DNA from: Chitinophaga pinensis
GTDB lineage: Bacteria; Bacteroidota; Bacteroidia; UKL13-3
DNA: 7,049 nucleotides
Reading direction: 5' to 3'
Assembly (NCBI GenBank): GCA_945876985.1
Contig: CAMCQX010000083.1
Span: 1 to 7,049, forward strand
Shown here: piece after piece, positions 1 through 6,073 of the stretch
How positions within the stretch are numbered: position 1 is the first letter of the stretch
Layout: every line of letters begins with the position of its first letter
Position numbers and translations under genes: made by a program
The notes under the pieces: generated by a model
What the model was told of the DNA's origin: nothing
Databases searched by the model: none
What the model saw: the letters and a program-made list of their open reading frames with translations, nothing else

Positions 1-94
1 AGTGAAGTAAGGAAAAAATGCGAAATGCGGAATGCCAAATTGCGAAATAGGTATCAGAATAATATTATAAAATCAAACTGAACCAATCAACTTA
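1..94. other. Non-coding flank downstream of asd
   Basis: No gene or terminator hairpin is visible between the window edge and the asd stop codon. Positions 19-49 carry loose simple repetition of a TGCGAAAT/TGCGGAAT type. The 10-mer AACCAATCAA occurs twice, at 81-90 and 97-106, the second copy lying inside the last asd codons. The stretch looks like degenerate repetitive intergenic filler. Whether the asd transcript ends here or runs past the window edge cannot be decided. Confidence 0.5.
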
Positions 95-1087
95 TCAACC
101 AATCAATCCTTTTTCCAATAAATATTCAGCTATTTGAACGGTATTGGTGGCAGCGCCTTTGCGCAAATTATCGGCTACAATCCATAAGTTTAACGAATTT
201 GCTTGGCTTTCATCACGCCTGATTCTTCCCACAAAAACCTCATCTTTTCCATCGGCAAATAACGGCATTGGATATTCAAAATTAGCCACATCATCTTTTA
301 AAATTATTCCGCTGGTATTGGTTAAAAGTGAACATACTTCTTGTAAATCAAAATCGTTTTCAAATTCAATGTTTACACTTTCTGAATGTCCACCAGTAGT
401 AGGAATTCTTACACAAGTAGCCGTAACTTTAATGGAATCATCGCCCATAATTTTTTTGGTTTCCAACACCATTTTCATTTCTTCTTTGGTATAACCGTTT
501 TCCAAAAAAACATCAATTTGTGGAATGGCATTTTTATCAATTTGGTATTTATAAGCCATTTCGCCAGCAATTCCATTTCGTTCATTTTCCATTTGCTGAA
601 CGGCCTTTACGCCAGTTCCTGTAACAGATTGATAAGTAGAAACCACCACCCGTTTTATTTTATATTTTTGGTGCAGCGGCTGCAATACCAAAACCATTTG
701 AATGGTAGAACAATTTGGATTGGCAATGATTTTATCGTTGGCAGTTAACACCTTTGCATTTACCTCAGGAACCACTAATTTTTTGGTTTCATCCATTCGC
801 CAAGCCGATGAATTATCGATTACATAACAACCTACTTCAGCAAACTTAGGAGCCCATTCCAATGAAACGCTTCCGCCTGCAGAAAACAATGCCACTTGAG
901 GTTTTTTATCAATGGCTTGTTGCATGGTATGCAAAGTATATTCAGTTCCTTTAAAGCTTATTTTTTTGCCTGCCGACTTGTCGGAAGCAACGGGAATAAA
1001 CTCGGTAATTGGAAAGTTTTTTTCTTCCAAAACCTTTAACATTACTGAACCTACTAAACCGGTAGCACCTACTACTGCAACTTTCAT
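95..1087 (-). CDS. asd: Aspartate-semialdehyde dehydrogenase
   Basis: This cytoplasmic enzyme reduces L-aspartyl-4-phosphate with NADPH to L-aspartate 4-semialdehyde, the branch-point step to lysine/diaminopimelate, threonine and methionine. The 330-residue protein has the family's usual length. Visible motifs are the nucleotide-binding GATGLVGS at residues 7-14, SSAWRMD around Arg97 (phosphate contact), the catalytic Cys126 in NPNCST, TYQSVTGTG with Gln153, and the substrate Arg227 plus active-site His234 in RIPTTGGHSES. The C-terminal LRKGAATNTVQIAEYL is also typical of the family. The ATG at 1087 is preferred because the motif sits immediately after it, as in homologues, and a -7-like box lies 24 nt upstream. 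The stop is TGA. Nothing is truncated and all expected catalytic residues are present. It appears to be transcribed alone. Confidence 0.97.
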   Translation of the reverse strand: MKVAVVGATGLVGSVMLKVLEEKNFPITEFIPVASDKSAGKKISFKGTEYTLHTMQQAIDKKPQVALFSAGGSVSLEWAPKFAEVGCYVIDNSSAWRMDETKKLVVPEVNAKVLTANDKIIANPNCSTIQMVLVLQPLHQKYKIKRVVVSTYQSVTGTGVKAVQQMENERNGIAGEMAYKYQIDKNAIPQIDVFLENGYTKEEMKMVLETKKIMGDDSIKVTATCVRIPTTGGHSESVNIEFENDFDLQEVCSLLTNTSGIILKDDVANFEYPMPLFADGKDEVFVGRIRRDESQANSLNLWIVADNLRKGAATNTVQIAEYLLEKGLIG

Positions 1088-1110
1088 ATATTTTTATTGA
1101 TTGTAAGCCG

Positions 1111-1118
1111 CGAAAGTA
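1111..1118 (-). promoter_or_regulatory. Candidate -7 box for asd
   Basis: On the minus strand this reads TACTTTCG, one mismatch from the Bacteroidota -7 consensus TAnnTTTG. It ends 24 nt before the asd ATG, implying a leader of roughly 15-20 nt. No TTTG element is found 19 nt upstream; that position is only T-rich, so the call rests on the -7 box and its placement. The identical octamer lies at a similar distance upstream of exbB. Confidence 0.45.
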
Positions 1119-1130
1119 AATGATAAATTG

Positions 1131-1194
1131 GAATTATAAAGTATGAAGTCCCGACACATCTGGAAAGTATGAATTATAAATGATGAAGTATGAA
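1131..1194. repeat. Degenerate short interspersed repeats
   Basis: The decamer AAAGTATGAA occurs at 1138-1147 and 1164-1173, with a one-base variant GAAGTATGAA at 1185-1194. GAATTATAAA occurs at 1131-1140 and 1171-1180. The units are shuffled rather than in clean tandem. The patch lies between the asd promoter and the T9SS-tail relic, which fits slipped-strand growth in unconstrained DNA. No coding or RNA function is apparent. Confidence 0.6.
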
Positions 1195-1195
1195 A

Positions 1196-1300
1196 TTATT
1201 CCTTAATAATTTTTATAATTTGTTTGTTCATACCATCAATACTCAAGAAATATATGCCGTTTTGCAATATTTCTAGTTACACCACGGTTTTTAAAACTTG
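1196..1300 (-). pseudogene. Relic of a T9SS cargo C-terminal sorting domain
   Basis: Reading the minus strand, 26 codons from 1276 to 1199, followed by a TAA stop at 1198-1196, encode LEI, then LQNGIYFLSIDG, then MNKQ and IIKIIKE. The pattern 'Leu-x-x-Gly-Ile-Tyr-Phe-Leu-x-Ile' followed by a short turn and a Lys/Ile-rich final strand is the hallmark end of the type A sorting domain (Por secretion system tail) that sends proteins through the Bacteroidota type IX system. In the same frame QVLKTVV precedes it (1300-1280), but a TAA at 1279-1277 separates the two, and TGA and TAG codons lie just upstream. No signal peptide or passenger domain is present, so this is the decayed 3' end of a lost secreted-protein gene. 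The family assignment is by pattern recognition of a short segment; the disruption is seen directly. Confidence 0.72.
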
Positions 1301-1350
1301 TCACGGCTATAACATTGTTTTAGTTTTTTCAGACGCGCCAAATAGCATAT

Positions 1351-2598
1351 TTACTCGTTTCTTAATGCTTCTACAGGGCTAATGTTAACTGCTTTTTGGG
1401 CGGGAATAATGCCGGCTAATGCACCAGAAATTACTAAAATAATGAGCGCTTTTAGCGCAATAATAATATCAACACTTGGGTTTTGGAACATGCCAGTTTC
1501 TTGTCCTTTAAGCGCTATGTTTACTGCTTCTAATGTAAAAACACCACAAACCAAACCAATATAACCAGCAATGGAAGTGAGTATAATACTTTCCCAAATT
1601 ACTTGACTCATAATATTTAATGGTGAAGCGCCAATGGCTCTTCGCACACCAATTTCTTTGGTTCGTTCTTTTACTATGATGAGCATAATATTGCTTACAC
1701 CAATAACGCCAGCTAATAAAGTTCCAATGCCCACAATCCAAACTAAAACTTCAATTCCACGAAACAAACCCATTAGTTTTTTAAATTCTTTTTCACTGTT
1801 CCAAGTGCCAATTGCTCTGTCATCGTCAGGCGAAATGCTGTGCCTGTTTTTCATTAAAACCTTGATCTTTTCTTCTACCATAGAAGCGGAATAAGCAGGC
1901 TTAGCAGTTAAAGTAAACCAACCAATTTTTCCACCAAAATTAAATGCATTTTGGAAAGTGGTAAATGGAATATAAATGGTTTGCATTTTTTCTTGCACAT
2001 CATCGCCACTGTTATCGGCTTTTAGGGTGCCTATTACTTTAAAATATATTCCGTTTACCTGAATGTATTTGTTAATTGGAGCTTCGTTTTTTGGAAATAA
2101 TATTTCAGCAACTCTTGGTGCAATGACACAAACTTTTCTGCGTTCTTTGATGTCTAATTCATTTAAAAAACGGCCTTCAATAATTTTAAAAGTTTGAATT
2201 AATTTTGTTTCTGGAAAATCGCCACGAACAGTAAATGCGCCAGTAAACTTCCCACGATTCACATTGTTTTCGCCTCTGTAACCACCTAATTGCGCGGCAG
2301 GGGCTATTACTGCTAATTCTGGCACATTGTCTTTGATGGCTTGAATGTCTTCTATTTTAAAATCAAAACTACGTCCTCGAGGCAAACCTTTATAAGCAAT
2401 GGAAGTATTTTGAGTCCACATATAAACTGCATTTTTTGCAGTTCCACCAAACGATTCCGTCACACCATTTTCCAATCCGTGTCCAGAACCCAACATAATA
2501 ATTAGCATAAAAATCCCCCAAAACACGCCAAAAGCAGTGAGGGTAGTTCGCAGTTTATTTTTACTCAGTGTTTGATATATTTCCTTTAGTTTTTCCAA
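1351..2598 (-). CDS. MacB/FtsX-family ABC transporter permease
   Basis: This is a 415-residue inner-membrane protein with the full MacB-like layout. A first membrane helix at about residues 18-39 follows the basic SKNKLRTTLTAFGVFWGIF segment. A long periplasmic domain (about 40-275) follows, then three helices (about 282-306, 330-353, 376-398) forming the FtsX domain. Family signatures are VSNIMLIIVKERTKEIGVRR with AIGAS near residues 301-324, and the terminal PAQKAVNISPVEALRNE. Members pair with a cytoplasmic ATPase and usually act as mechanotransmission machines for efflux or lipoprotein-type work; the substrate here is unknown. No ATPase or second permease is adjacent. The reading frame opens at TTG (2598), because a stop at 2604-2602 lies one codon before it and the next in-frame Met is near residue 31, inside helix 1. 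A terminator separates it from secDF, so it is probably transcribed separately, although no convincing promoter was found. Confidence 0.93.
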   Translation of the reverse strand: MEKLKEIYQTLSKNKLRTTLTAFGVFWGIFMLIIMLGSGHGLENGVTESFGGTAKNAVYMWTQNTSIAYKGLPRGRSFDFKIEDIQAIKDNVPELAVIAPAAQLGGYRGENNVNRGKFTGAFTVRGDFPETKLIQTFKIIEGRFLNELDIKERRKVCVIAPRVAEILFPKNEAPINKYIQVNGIYFKVIGTLKADNSGDDVQEKMQTIYIPFTTFQNAFNFGGKIGWFTLTAKPAYSASMVEEKIKVLMKNRHSISPDDDRAIGTWNSEKEFKKLMGLFRGIEVLVWIVGIGTLLAGVIGVSNIMLIIVKERTKEIGVRRAIGASPLNIMSQVIWESIILTSIAGYIGLVCGVFTLEAVNIALKGQETGMFQNPSVDIIIALKALIILVISGALAGIIPAQKAVNISPVEALRNE

Positions 2599-2604
2599 TA
2601 TTTA
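2596..2604 (-). promoter_or_regulatory. TTG start context of the ABC permease
   Basis: On the minus strand the order is TAA (2604-2602), ATA (2601-2599), TTG (2598-2596), GAA. The in-frame stop two codons upstream rules out any longer protein. The conserved N-terminal residues (KNKLRT and the first helix) follow too closely for initiation at the next Met. TTG is therefore the most plausible initiator; ATA is the only other upstream option. No purine-rich Shine-Dalgarno sequence is evident, which is normal for this phylum. Confidence 0.7.
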
Positions 2605-2714
2605 TTTAAATATTTATTTCAATAAAAAAGGCAATTTATAAGTTAAAACAATCAATAAAAACTATTTTATTTAAAAGGCATAAACTTTATTCTATAATTG
2701 AAATTAATGCATAA
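2599..2714. other. Intergenic segment upstream of the permease
   Basis: This very AT-rich spacer lies between the secDF terminator and the permease start. I searched the minus strand for TTTG-N19-TAnnTTTG and found only weak partial matches, such as TAGTTTTT, with no matching upstream element. A promoter is expected here because the preceding terminator is strong, but I cannot place it. Confidence 0.4.
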
Positions 2715-2748
2715 AAAAACCTCCAACAAGAAATTGTTGGAGGTTTTT
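2713..2748 (-). terminator. Intrinsic terminator of secDF
   Basis: Perfect 15-bp arms occupy 2715-2729 and 2734-2748 around a 4-nt loop (2730-2733). The stem core on the plus strand is CCTCCAACAA paired with TTGTTGGAGG. Read on the minus strand, downstream of the secDF stop, the stem runs into seven T residues (2719-2713), the classic Rho-independent form. On the plus strand it is also followed by a T run, but no plus-strand gene enters it, so secDF is the evident client. It insulates the permease from secDF transcription. Confidence 0.93.
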
Positions 2749-2765
2749 AAAATTTTTGTAAATAG

Positions 2766-2797
2766 CTATCAACTGACAACTATCAACTGACAACTAT
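2766..2797. repeat. 14-nt tandem repeat abutting the secDF stop
   Basis: The unit CTATCAACTGACAA occurs at 2766-2779 and again, identically, at 2780-2793, followed by a partial CTAT at 2794-2797. The array ends exactly at the base before the secDF stop codon (2800-2798 on the minus strand) and lies within the 3' untranslated segment before the terminator. It looks like a low-copy intergenic slippage repeat; no coding role is visible. Confidence 0.85.
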
Positions 2798-5737
2798 TTA
2801 TTTAGCTTTTTTTCTATCAAAATCTACAACAATAGGAGTTGCAATAGCAATAGATGAATAAGTACCAAATACGATACCAACCAATAATGCAAAAGTAAAT
2901 CCTCTAATTACTTCACCACCGAATATAAATAACACCAATGCCACCATAAATACAGTTAAAGAAGTAATGATGGTACGGTTTAAAGTATTATTCAAAGCGT
3001 TGTTAATAATTGAATGTGTATCTTCATCGCGTTTGTGAATATTTAAAAACTCACGAATACGATCGAATACAACCACGGTATCATTAATTGAGAAACCAAT
3101 GATGGTTAATATAGCCGCAATAAATGCTTGATCTACTTCCATAGTAAACGGCAATAAGCCATCAAAAATAGAATAGAAACTTAACATCATCATTACGTCA
3201 TGCGCTAAAGCGATGATAGCTCCTAAAGTATATTGCCATTTACGGAAACGCACCAAAATGTATAATCCAATTCCAAGCATTGAAATAATAACGGCCCAGA
3301 ATGAACCGGTTTTTATATCGTTTGCAATGGTTGGTCCTACTTTAGCCGAACTTAAAATAGTAGTTTTATCATCTACTTTGCTTAAGCCTTCCATTAATTT
3401 TGCTTGAACTTCGTCAGCTACAGTTGCAGAAACGTCTTCAATTTTATAAGTAGTAGTAATTTTTAATTTGTTGTCAGTTCCAAATGATTTTACTTCAGGT
3501 GCATCACCAAAAGCGCCTTTCAAAGCCTCACGAACTTGCATAGATTCTACAGGCTTGCTGAACTGGATTACATAGGTGTAACCACCTTTAAAATCAACGC
3601 CTAAAGTAAATCCTTTAGTAAACATTGACACAATTCCACAAGCTATAATTACACCTGAGAACATATAAAATTTCTTTCTATTTCCAACCCAATCAAAATG
3701 AATGTTTTTAAATGCATTCATGGTTTTAGCAGTTGCATATTTTATTTCATGTCCTTTTTCAATCCACCATTCAGTAACTACACGGGTAAATAATACAGCA
3801 GTAAACATTGATGACAAAATACCAATGATTAAAGTAATAGCAAATCCTTGAACTGGGCCTGTACCAAAAATATACATTACAAATCCAGCTAATAAAGTGG
3901 TTAAGTTTGAATCTATAATAGATGAACTTGCATGTTGGTATCCATCAGCAATGGCATTTTTTAAACTTCTAGCACCTAATAATTCGTCTTTCACACGTTC
4001 GTTAATTAGCACGTTTGCATCTACCGCCATACCAATGGTTAGTACGATACCAGCAATACCAGGAAGTGTTAATGCAGCACCCATTGAGGCCAATACACCA
4101 ATAATGAAAAACACGTTTAATAGTACAGCAATATCGGCTACATAACCTGAGTTACTATAATATAAAACCATGAATATTAAAATTACGATGGTAGCAATAA
4201 TCATACTCCATAAACCTTGGCTAATTGCTTCAGCACCCAAACTTGGTCCAACTACTGCTTCTTCAACTATACGAGTGGTAGCAGGTAATTTACCACTTTT
4301 TAAAACGTTTGATAAATCCAGTGCTTCTTCTTCAGTAAATCCACCATTAATTACAGAACGTCCGTTAGGAATTTCGTTTTGTACATTAGGTGAAGAATAA
4401 ACTAAATTATCAAGCACAATAGATATTGAATGACCAATATTTTGTTTTGTTAAATTTTTCCATTCAGTAGTTCCTTGACCGTCCATGGTCATGTTTACTT
4501 CTACTTGTCCACTTAATTGTGAAATATCTCTATTAGCTTGAATAACGCGTTCGCCACTCATAGCAGCTTCGCCATTACGTTCAGTTTTTAAAGCATGTAA
4601 ACGTACCGCACCACCATTATCGCCAACACCTTTATATTCCCAAGCAAATTTTACATCAGTAGGAATTTCACGTCTTACTTCAGGGCGAGCAAGCATTGCA
4701 TTTATTTTAGCAGTATCTCTAATTACAGCAGTACCACACCAAGAACCACTAGGCATTAATTGACCTTTTTCGTCAACTACAGGCATAATAATTCCCAATA
4801 AAGGATTTTCTTTTTGGAATTGCTCAGGAGTCATTTGCTTATTAGCAGCAGTATCTTTTTTAGCTTTTGTAGTGCTATCAGGTTTAGCTTTTGTACCTCC
4901 AATATCTGCTAATGCATTTGTTTCAGCTTTAGTAGTATCAGTTGTAGCTGCAGTTTCTGCAATAGTTAATGTTTTTAAAACATCATTTGCTTTTTGTAAA
5001 AAACCATAAGCAACGGTGTTGTCATAAGTTTGATAAAACTCTAACTTAGCAGTTCCTTGTAATAACTTACGCACACGAGCAGGATTATCTACACCTGGTA
5101 GTTCAATCACTACTCGGCCAGTTCCTTCTTGTTTTTGAATATTTGGTTGAGTTACCCCAAATTTATCAATACGAGTACGTAAAACTTTAAACGAACGCTC
5201 AATGGCTAATTCAGTTTCTACTTTTAAATACTGTAAAACTTCAGCGTTTGTTGAAGTTAATTTTACTTTATCTCTGTTAGTTGGGTTAGCAAAAATAGCT
5301 GCTAATTTTCCATTAGGATCTATTTTAGCATATTCTTCACCAAACAAAACAATAAATTCTTTTTGACTTGTTTTATGTGCTTCAGAAGCGTTATTCACTG
5401 CTTTGTTAAAGTTTGCATCAGGATTGTTATTGGCTAATCCTCTTACTAACTCATCTTGACTTAACTCTAAAGTTACGTTCATACCACCTTGTAAATCTAA
5501 TCCAAGGTTTAATTCATGCGCTTTGCACTGTAAATAAGTATATTTTTTTATACCTACATTGTACACCACTTCACGTCCAATTGAATCAATGTACGATCTT
5601 TCTTTTTCTAAATCACCATTAGCAAATGCTTTTGCTTTTTGCTCTACTCGGTAGGTTACCAACGAAAATGATAGATGGAATAAACTAACTATCACTAAGG
5701 CAATGGTAAAAAACTTAACTGCTCCTTTAATTTTCAT
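2798..5737 (-). CDS. secDF: Fused protein translocase subunit SecDF
   Basis: SecD and SecF are joined in one 979-residue polypeptide, the usual arrangement in Bacteroidota. The protein sits in the inner membrane beside SecYEG and uses ion-motive force to help draw preproteins across. The SecD half has an N-terminal helix (about 7-27), the LGLDLQGGMNVTLEL motif (78-92), IELPGVDNPARVRKLLQGTA in the periplasmic P1 domain (211-230), GPSLGAEAI (497-505), then helices including GMAVDANVLINERVKDEL with conserved Asp573. The SecF half begins near residue 675, shows LGVDFKGG (712-719), a periplasmic domain, and IGFSINDTVVVFDRIRE with conserved Asp886. A low-complexity Ala/Thr/Lys-rich insertion lies at about 258-301. 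The ATG at 5737 directly precedes a basic residue and the first helix, as expected. It is transcribed from a strong promoter with a leader of about 110 nt and ends at a strong terminator, so it is probably monocistronic. All key motifs are present. Confidence 0.97.
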   Translation of the reverse strand: MKIKGAVKFFTIALVIVSLFHLSFSLVTYRVEQKAKAFANGDLEKERSYIDSIGREVVYNVGIKKYTYLQCKAHELNLGLDLQGGMNVTLELSQDELVRGLANNNPDANFNKAVNNASEAHKTSQKEFIVLFGEEYAKIDPNGKLAAIFANPTNRDKVKLTSTNAEVLQYLKVETELAIERSFKVLRTRIDKFGVTQPNIQKQEGTGRVVIELPGVDNPARVRKLLQGTAKLEFYQTYDNTVAYGFLQKANDVLKTLTIAETAATTDTTKAETNALADIGGTKAKPDSTTKAKKDTAANKQMTPEQFQKENPLLGIIMPVVDEKGQLMPSGSWCGTAVIRDTAKINAMLARPEVRREIPTDVKFAWEYKGVGDNGGAVRLHALKTERNGEAAMSGERVIQANRDISQLSGQVEVNMTMDGQGTTEWKNLTKQNIGHSISIVLDNLVYSSPNVQNEIPNGRSVINGGFTEEEALDLSNVLKSGKLPATTRIVEEAVVGPSLGAEAISQGLWSMIIATIVILIFMVLYYSNSGYVADIAVLLNVFFIIGVLASMGAALTLPGIAGIVLTIGMAVDANVLINERVKDELLGARSLKNAIADGYQHASSSIIDSNLTTLLAGFVMYIFGTGPVQGFAITLIIGILSSMFTAVLFTRVVTEWWIEKGHEIKYATAKTMNAFKNIHFDWVGNRKKFYMFSGVIIACGIVSMFTKGFTLGVDFKGGYTYVIQFSKPVESMQVREALKGAFGDAPEVKSFGTDNKLKITTTYKIEDVSATVADEVQAKLMEGLSKVDDKTTILSSAKVGPTIANDIKTGSFWAVIISMLGIGLYILVRFRKWQYTLGAIIALAHDVMMMLSFYSIFDGLLPFTMEVDQAFIAAILTIIGFSINDTVVVFDRIREFLNIHKRDEDTHSIINNALNNTLNRTIITSLTVFMVALVLFIFGGEVIRGFTFALLVGIVFGTYSSIAIATPIVVDFDRKKAK
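4859..4895 (-). repeat. Repeat inside the SecDF low-complexity insert
   Basis: The 13-mer TTTAGCTTTTGTA (plus strand) occurs at 4859-4871 and 4883-4895, exactly 24 nt apart. It encodes the imperfect eight-residue repeat TKAKPDST / TKAKKDTA within the hydrophilic linker of the SecD periplasmic region. The in-frame period suggests expansion by slippage in a tolerant loop rather than a folded domain. Confidence 0.7.
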
Positions 5738-5781
5738 TTTGTTATATGTATTCTTTTGTTATTTCTTTTTGTAAAAATATA

Positions 5782-5801
5782 TTGCTTAGTTAATTAAGCA
5801 A
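5782..5801 (-). promoter_or_regulatory. Second hairpin in the secDF leader
   Basis: The arms TTGCTTA and TAAGCAA (7 bp, perfect) flank a 6-nt loop. The element lies 45-64 nt upstream of the secDF ATG, inside the predicted 5' untranslated region. The AT-rich stem is weak alone. It could be part of a leader structure or a protein-binding dyad. Confidence 0.4.
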
Positions 5802-5810
5802 AATAAATTT

Positions 5811-5849
5811 TCCTTTTGAATCGTTGCTGCTTATTAAATTCACAAAGGA
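5811..5849 (-). promoter_or_regulatory. Hairpin at the 5' end of the secDF transcript
   Basis: On the minus strand TCCTTTGTGAAT (5849-5838) pairs with ATTCAAAAGGA (5821-5811), giving an 11-bp stem interrupted by a single bulged G, with a 16-nt loop. Given the -7 box ending at 5853, transcription should start near 5846-5849, so the stem would begin at or within a few bases of the transcript's first nucleotide. It could stabilise the mRNA or form part of a regulatory leader. The pairing is seen directly; the role is inferred. Confidence 0.5.
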
Positions 5850-5852
5850 GCG

Positions 5853-5883
5853 CAAATATATGTTTTGAGTACTTAAAAGCAAA
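5853..5883 (-). promoter_or_regulatory. Consensus Bacteroidota promoter for secDF
   Basis: The minus strand reads TTTG (5883-5880), a spacer of exactly 19 nt, then TATATTTG (5860-5853). This matches every position of the TTTG-N19-TAnnTTTG consensus of the Bacteroidota primary sigma factor. The expected start is near 5846-5849, giving a leader of about 110 nt before the secDF ATG at 5737. Confidence 0.85.
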
Positions 5884-5933
5884 GATTTTAACTATACTAA
5901 TTATTAAGCAGTTAAATATTTATTTTAAATTGA

Positions 5934-5987
5934 GGCATTGCAAACAAGGCAATAAAGTGCCTAATTAAGGCATTTTTCTAAATTGCC
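5934..5987. repeat. Cluster of GGCAAT / ATTGCC elements with terminator-like hairpin
   Basis: GGCATT occurs at 5934-5939 and 5969-5974, GGCAAT at 5948-5953 and its complement ATTGCC at 5982-5987. Inside this, TGCCT (5958-5962) pairs with AGGCA (5968-5972) and is followed by five T residues (5973-5977), a short terminator-like shape on the plus strand. No gene ends here, so termination of a known gene is unlikely. Nested pairing of the outer GGCAAT/ATTGCC arms is possible. Confidence 0.4.
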
Positions 5988-5999
5988 ATTCAGCTGAAT
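5988..5999. promoter_or_regulatory. 12-bp perfect palindrome
   Basis: ATTCAGCTGAAT is its own reverse complement over all 12 bases. It lies about 75 bp upstream of the exbB -7-like box and directly beside the ATTGCC element. It could be a site for a dimeric regulator, but isolated 12-bp palindromes also arise by chance. Confidence 0.3.
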
Positions 6000-6033
6000 A
6001 GTTTTTTAGAATAACACGCTAAAAATGAAACAA

Positions 6034-6064
6034 TGTGTTTATAAATGCCCATTCAATAAACACA
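6034..6064. promoter_or_regulatory. 9-bp inverted repeat upstream of exbB (candidate operator)
   Basis: TGTGTTTAT (6034-6042) and ATAAACACA (6056-6064) are perfect complements separated by 13 nt, and equivalent half-site positions are 22 bp apart, two helical turns. The dyad ends 9 nt before the exbB -7-like box and covers the place where a -33 element would be. A related half-site, ATAACAC, lies at 6011-6017. The geometry fits a dimeric transcription factor at the promoter; the identity of the factor is unknown. Confidence 0.45.
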
Positions 6065-6073
6065 AACACCAGT

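Noticed and set aside
144..494. Plus-strand open frames opposite asd, the permease and SecDF, and a minus-strand frame opposite exbB
   Set aside because: They lie wholly within well-supported genes on the other strand, show no recognisable domain, and are best explained as antisense shadows.
1280..1320. Imperfect inverted repeat around the two CACGG copies as a terminator for the permease
   Set aside because: The arms pair poorly, CACGG is a direct rather than inverted repeat, and no T run follows on the minus strand.
2599..2714. Promoter for the permease
   Set aside because: Partial matches to TAnnTTTG exist, but none has a TTTG at the right distance, and such partial matches are expected by chance in very AT-rich DNA.
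5790..5843. Possible 17-codon upstream ORF (GTG start, minus strand) in the secDF leader, which could act as an arrest peptide
   Set aside because: It has a non-ATG start, overlaps the predicted hairpin loop, lacks a hydrophobic or arrest-like sequence, and there is no ATG anywhere in the leader.
5958..5977. Intrinsic terminator on the plus strand
   Set aside because: The stem is only 5 perfect base pairs and no gene is transcribed into it; retained only as part of the palindrome cluster.
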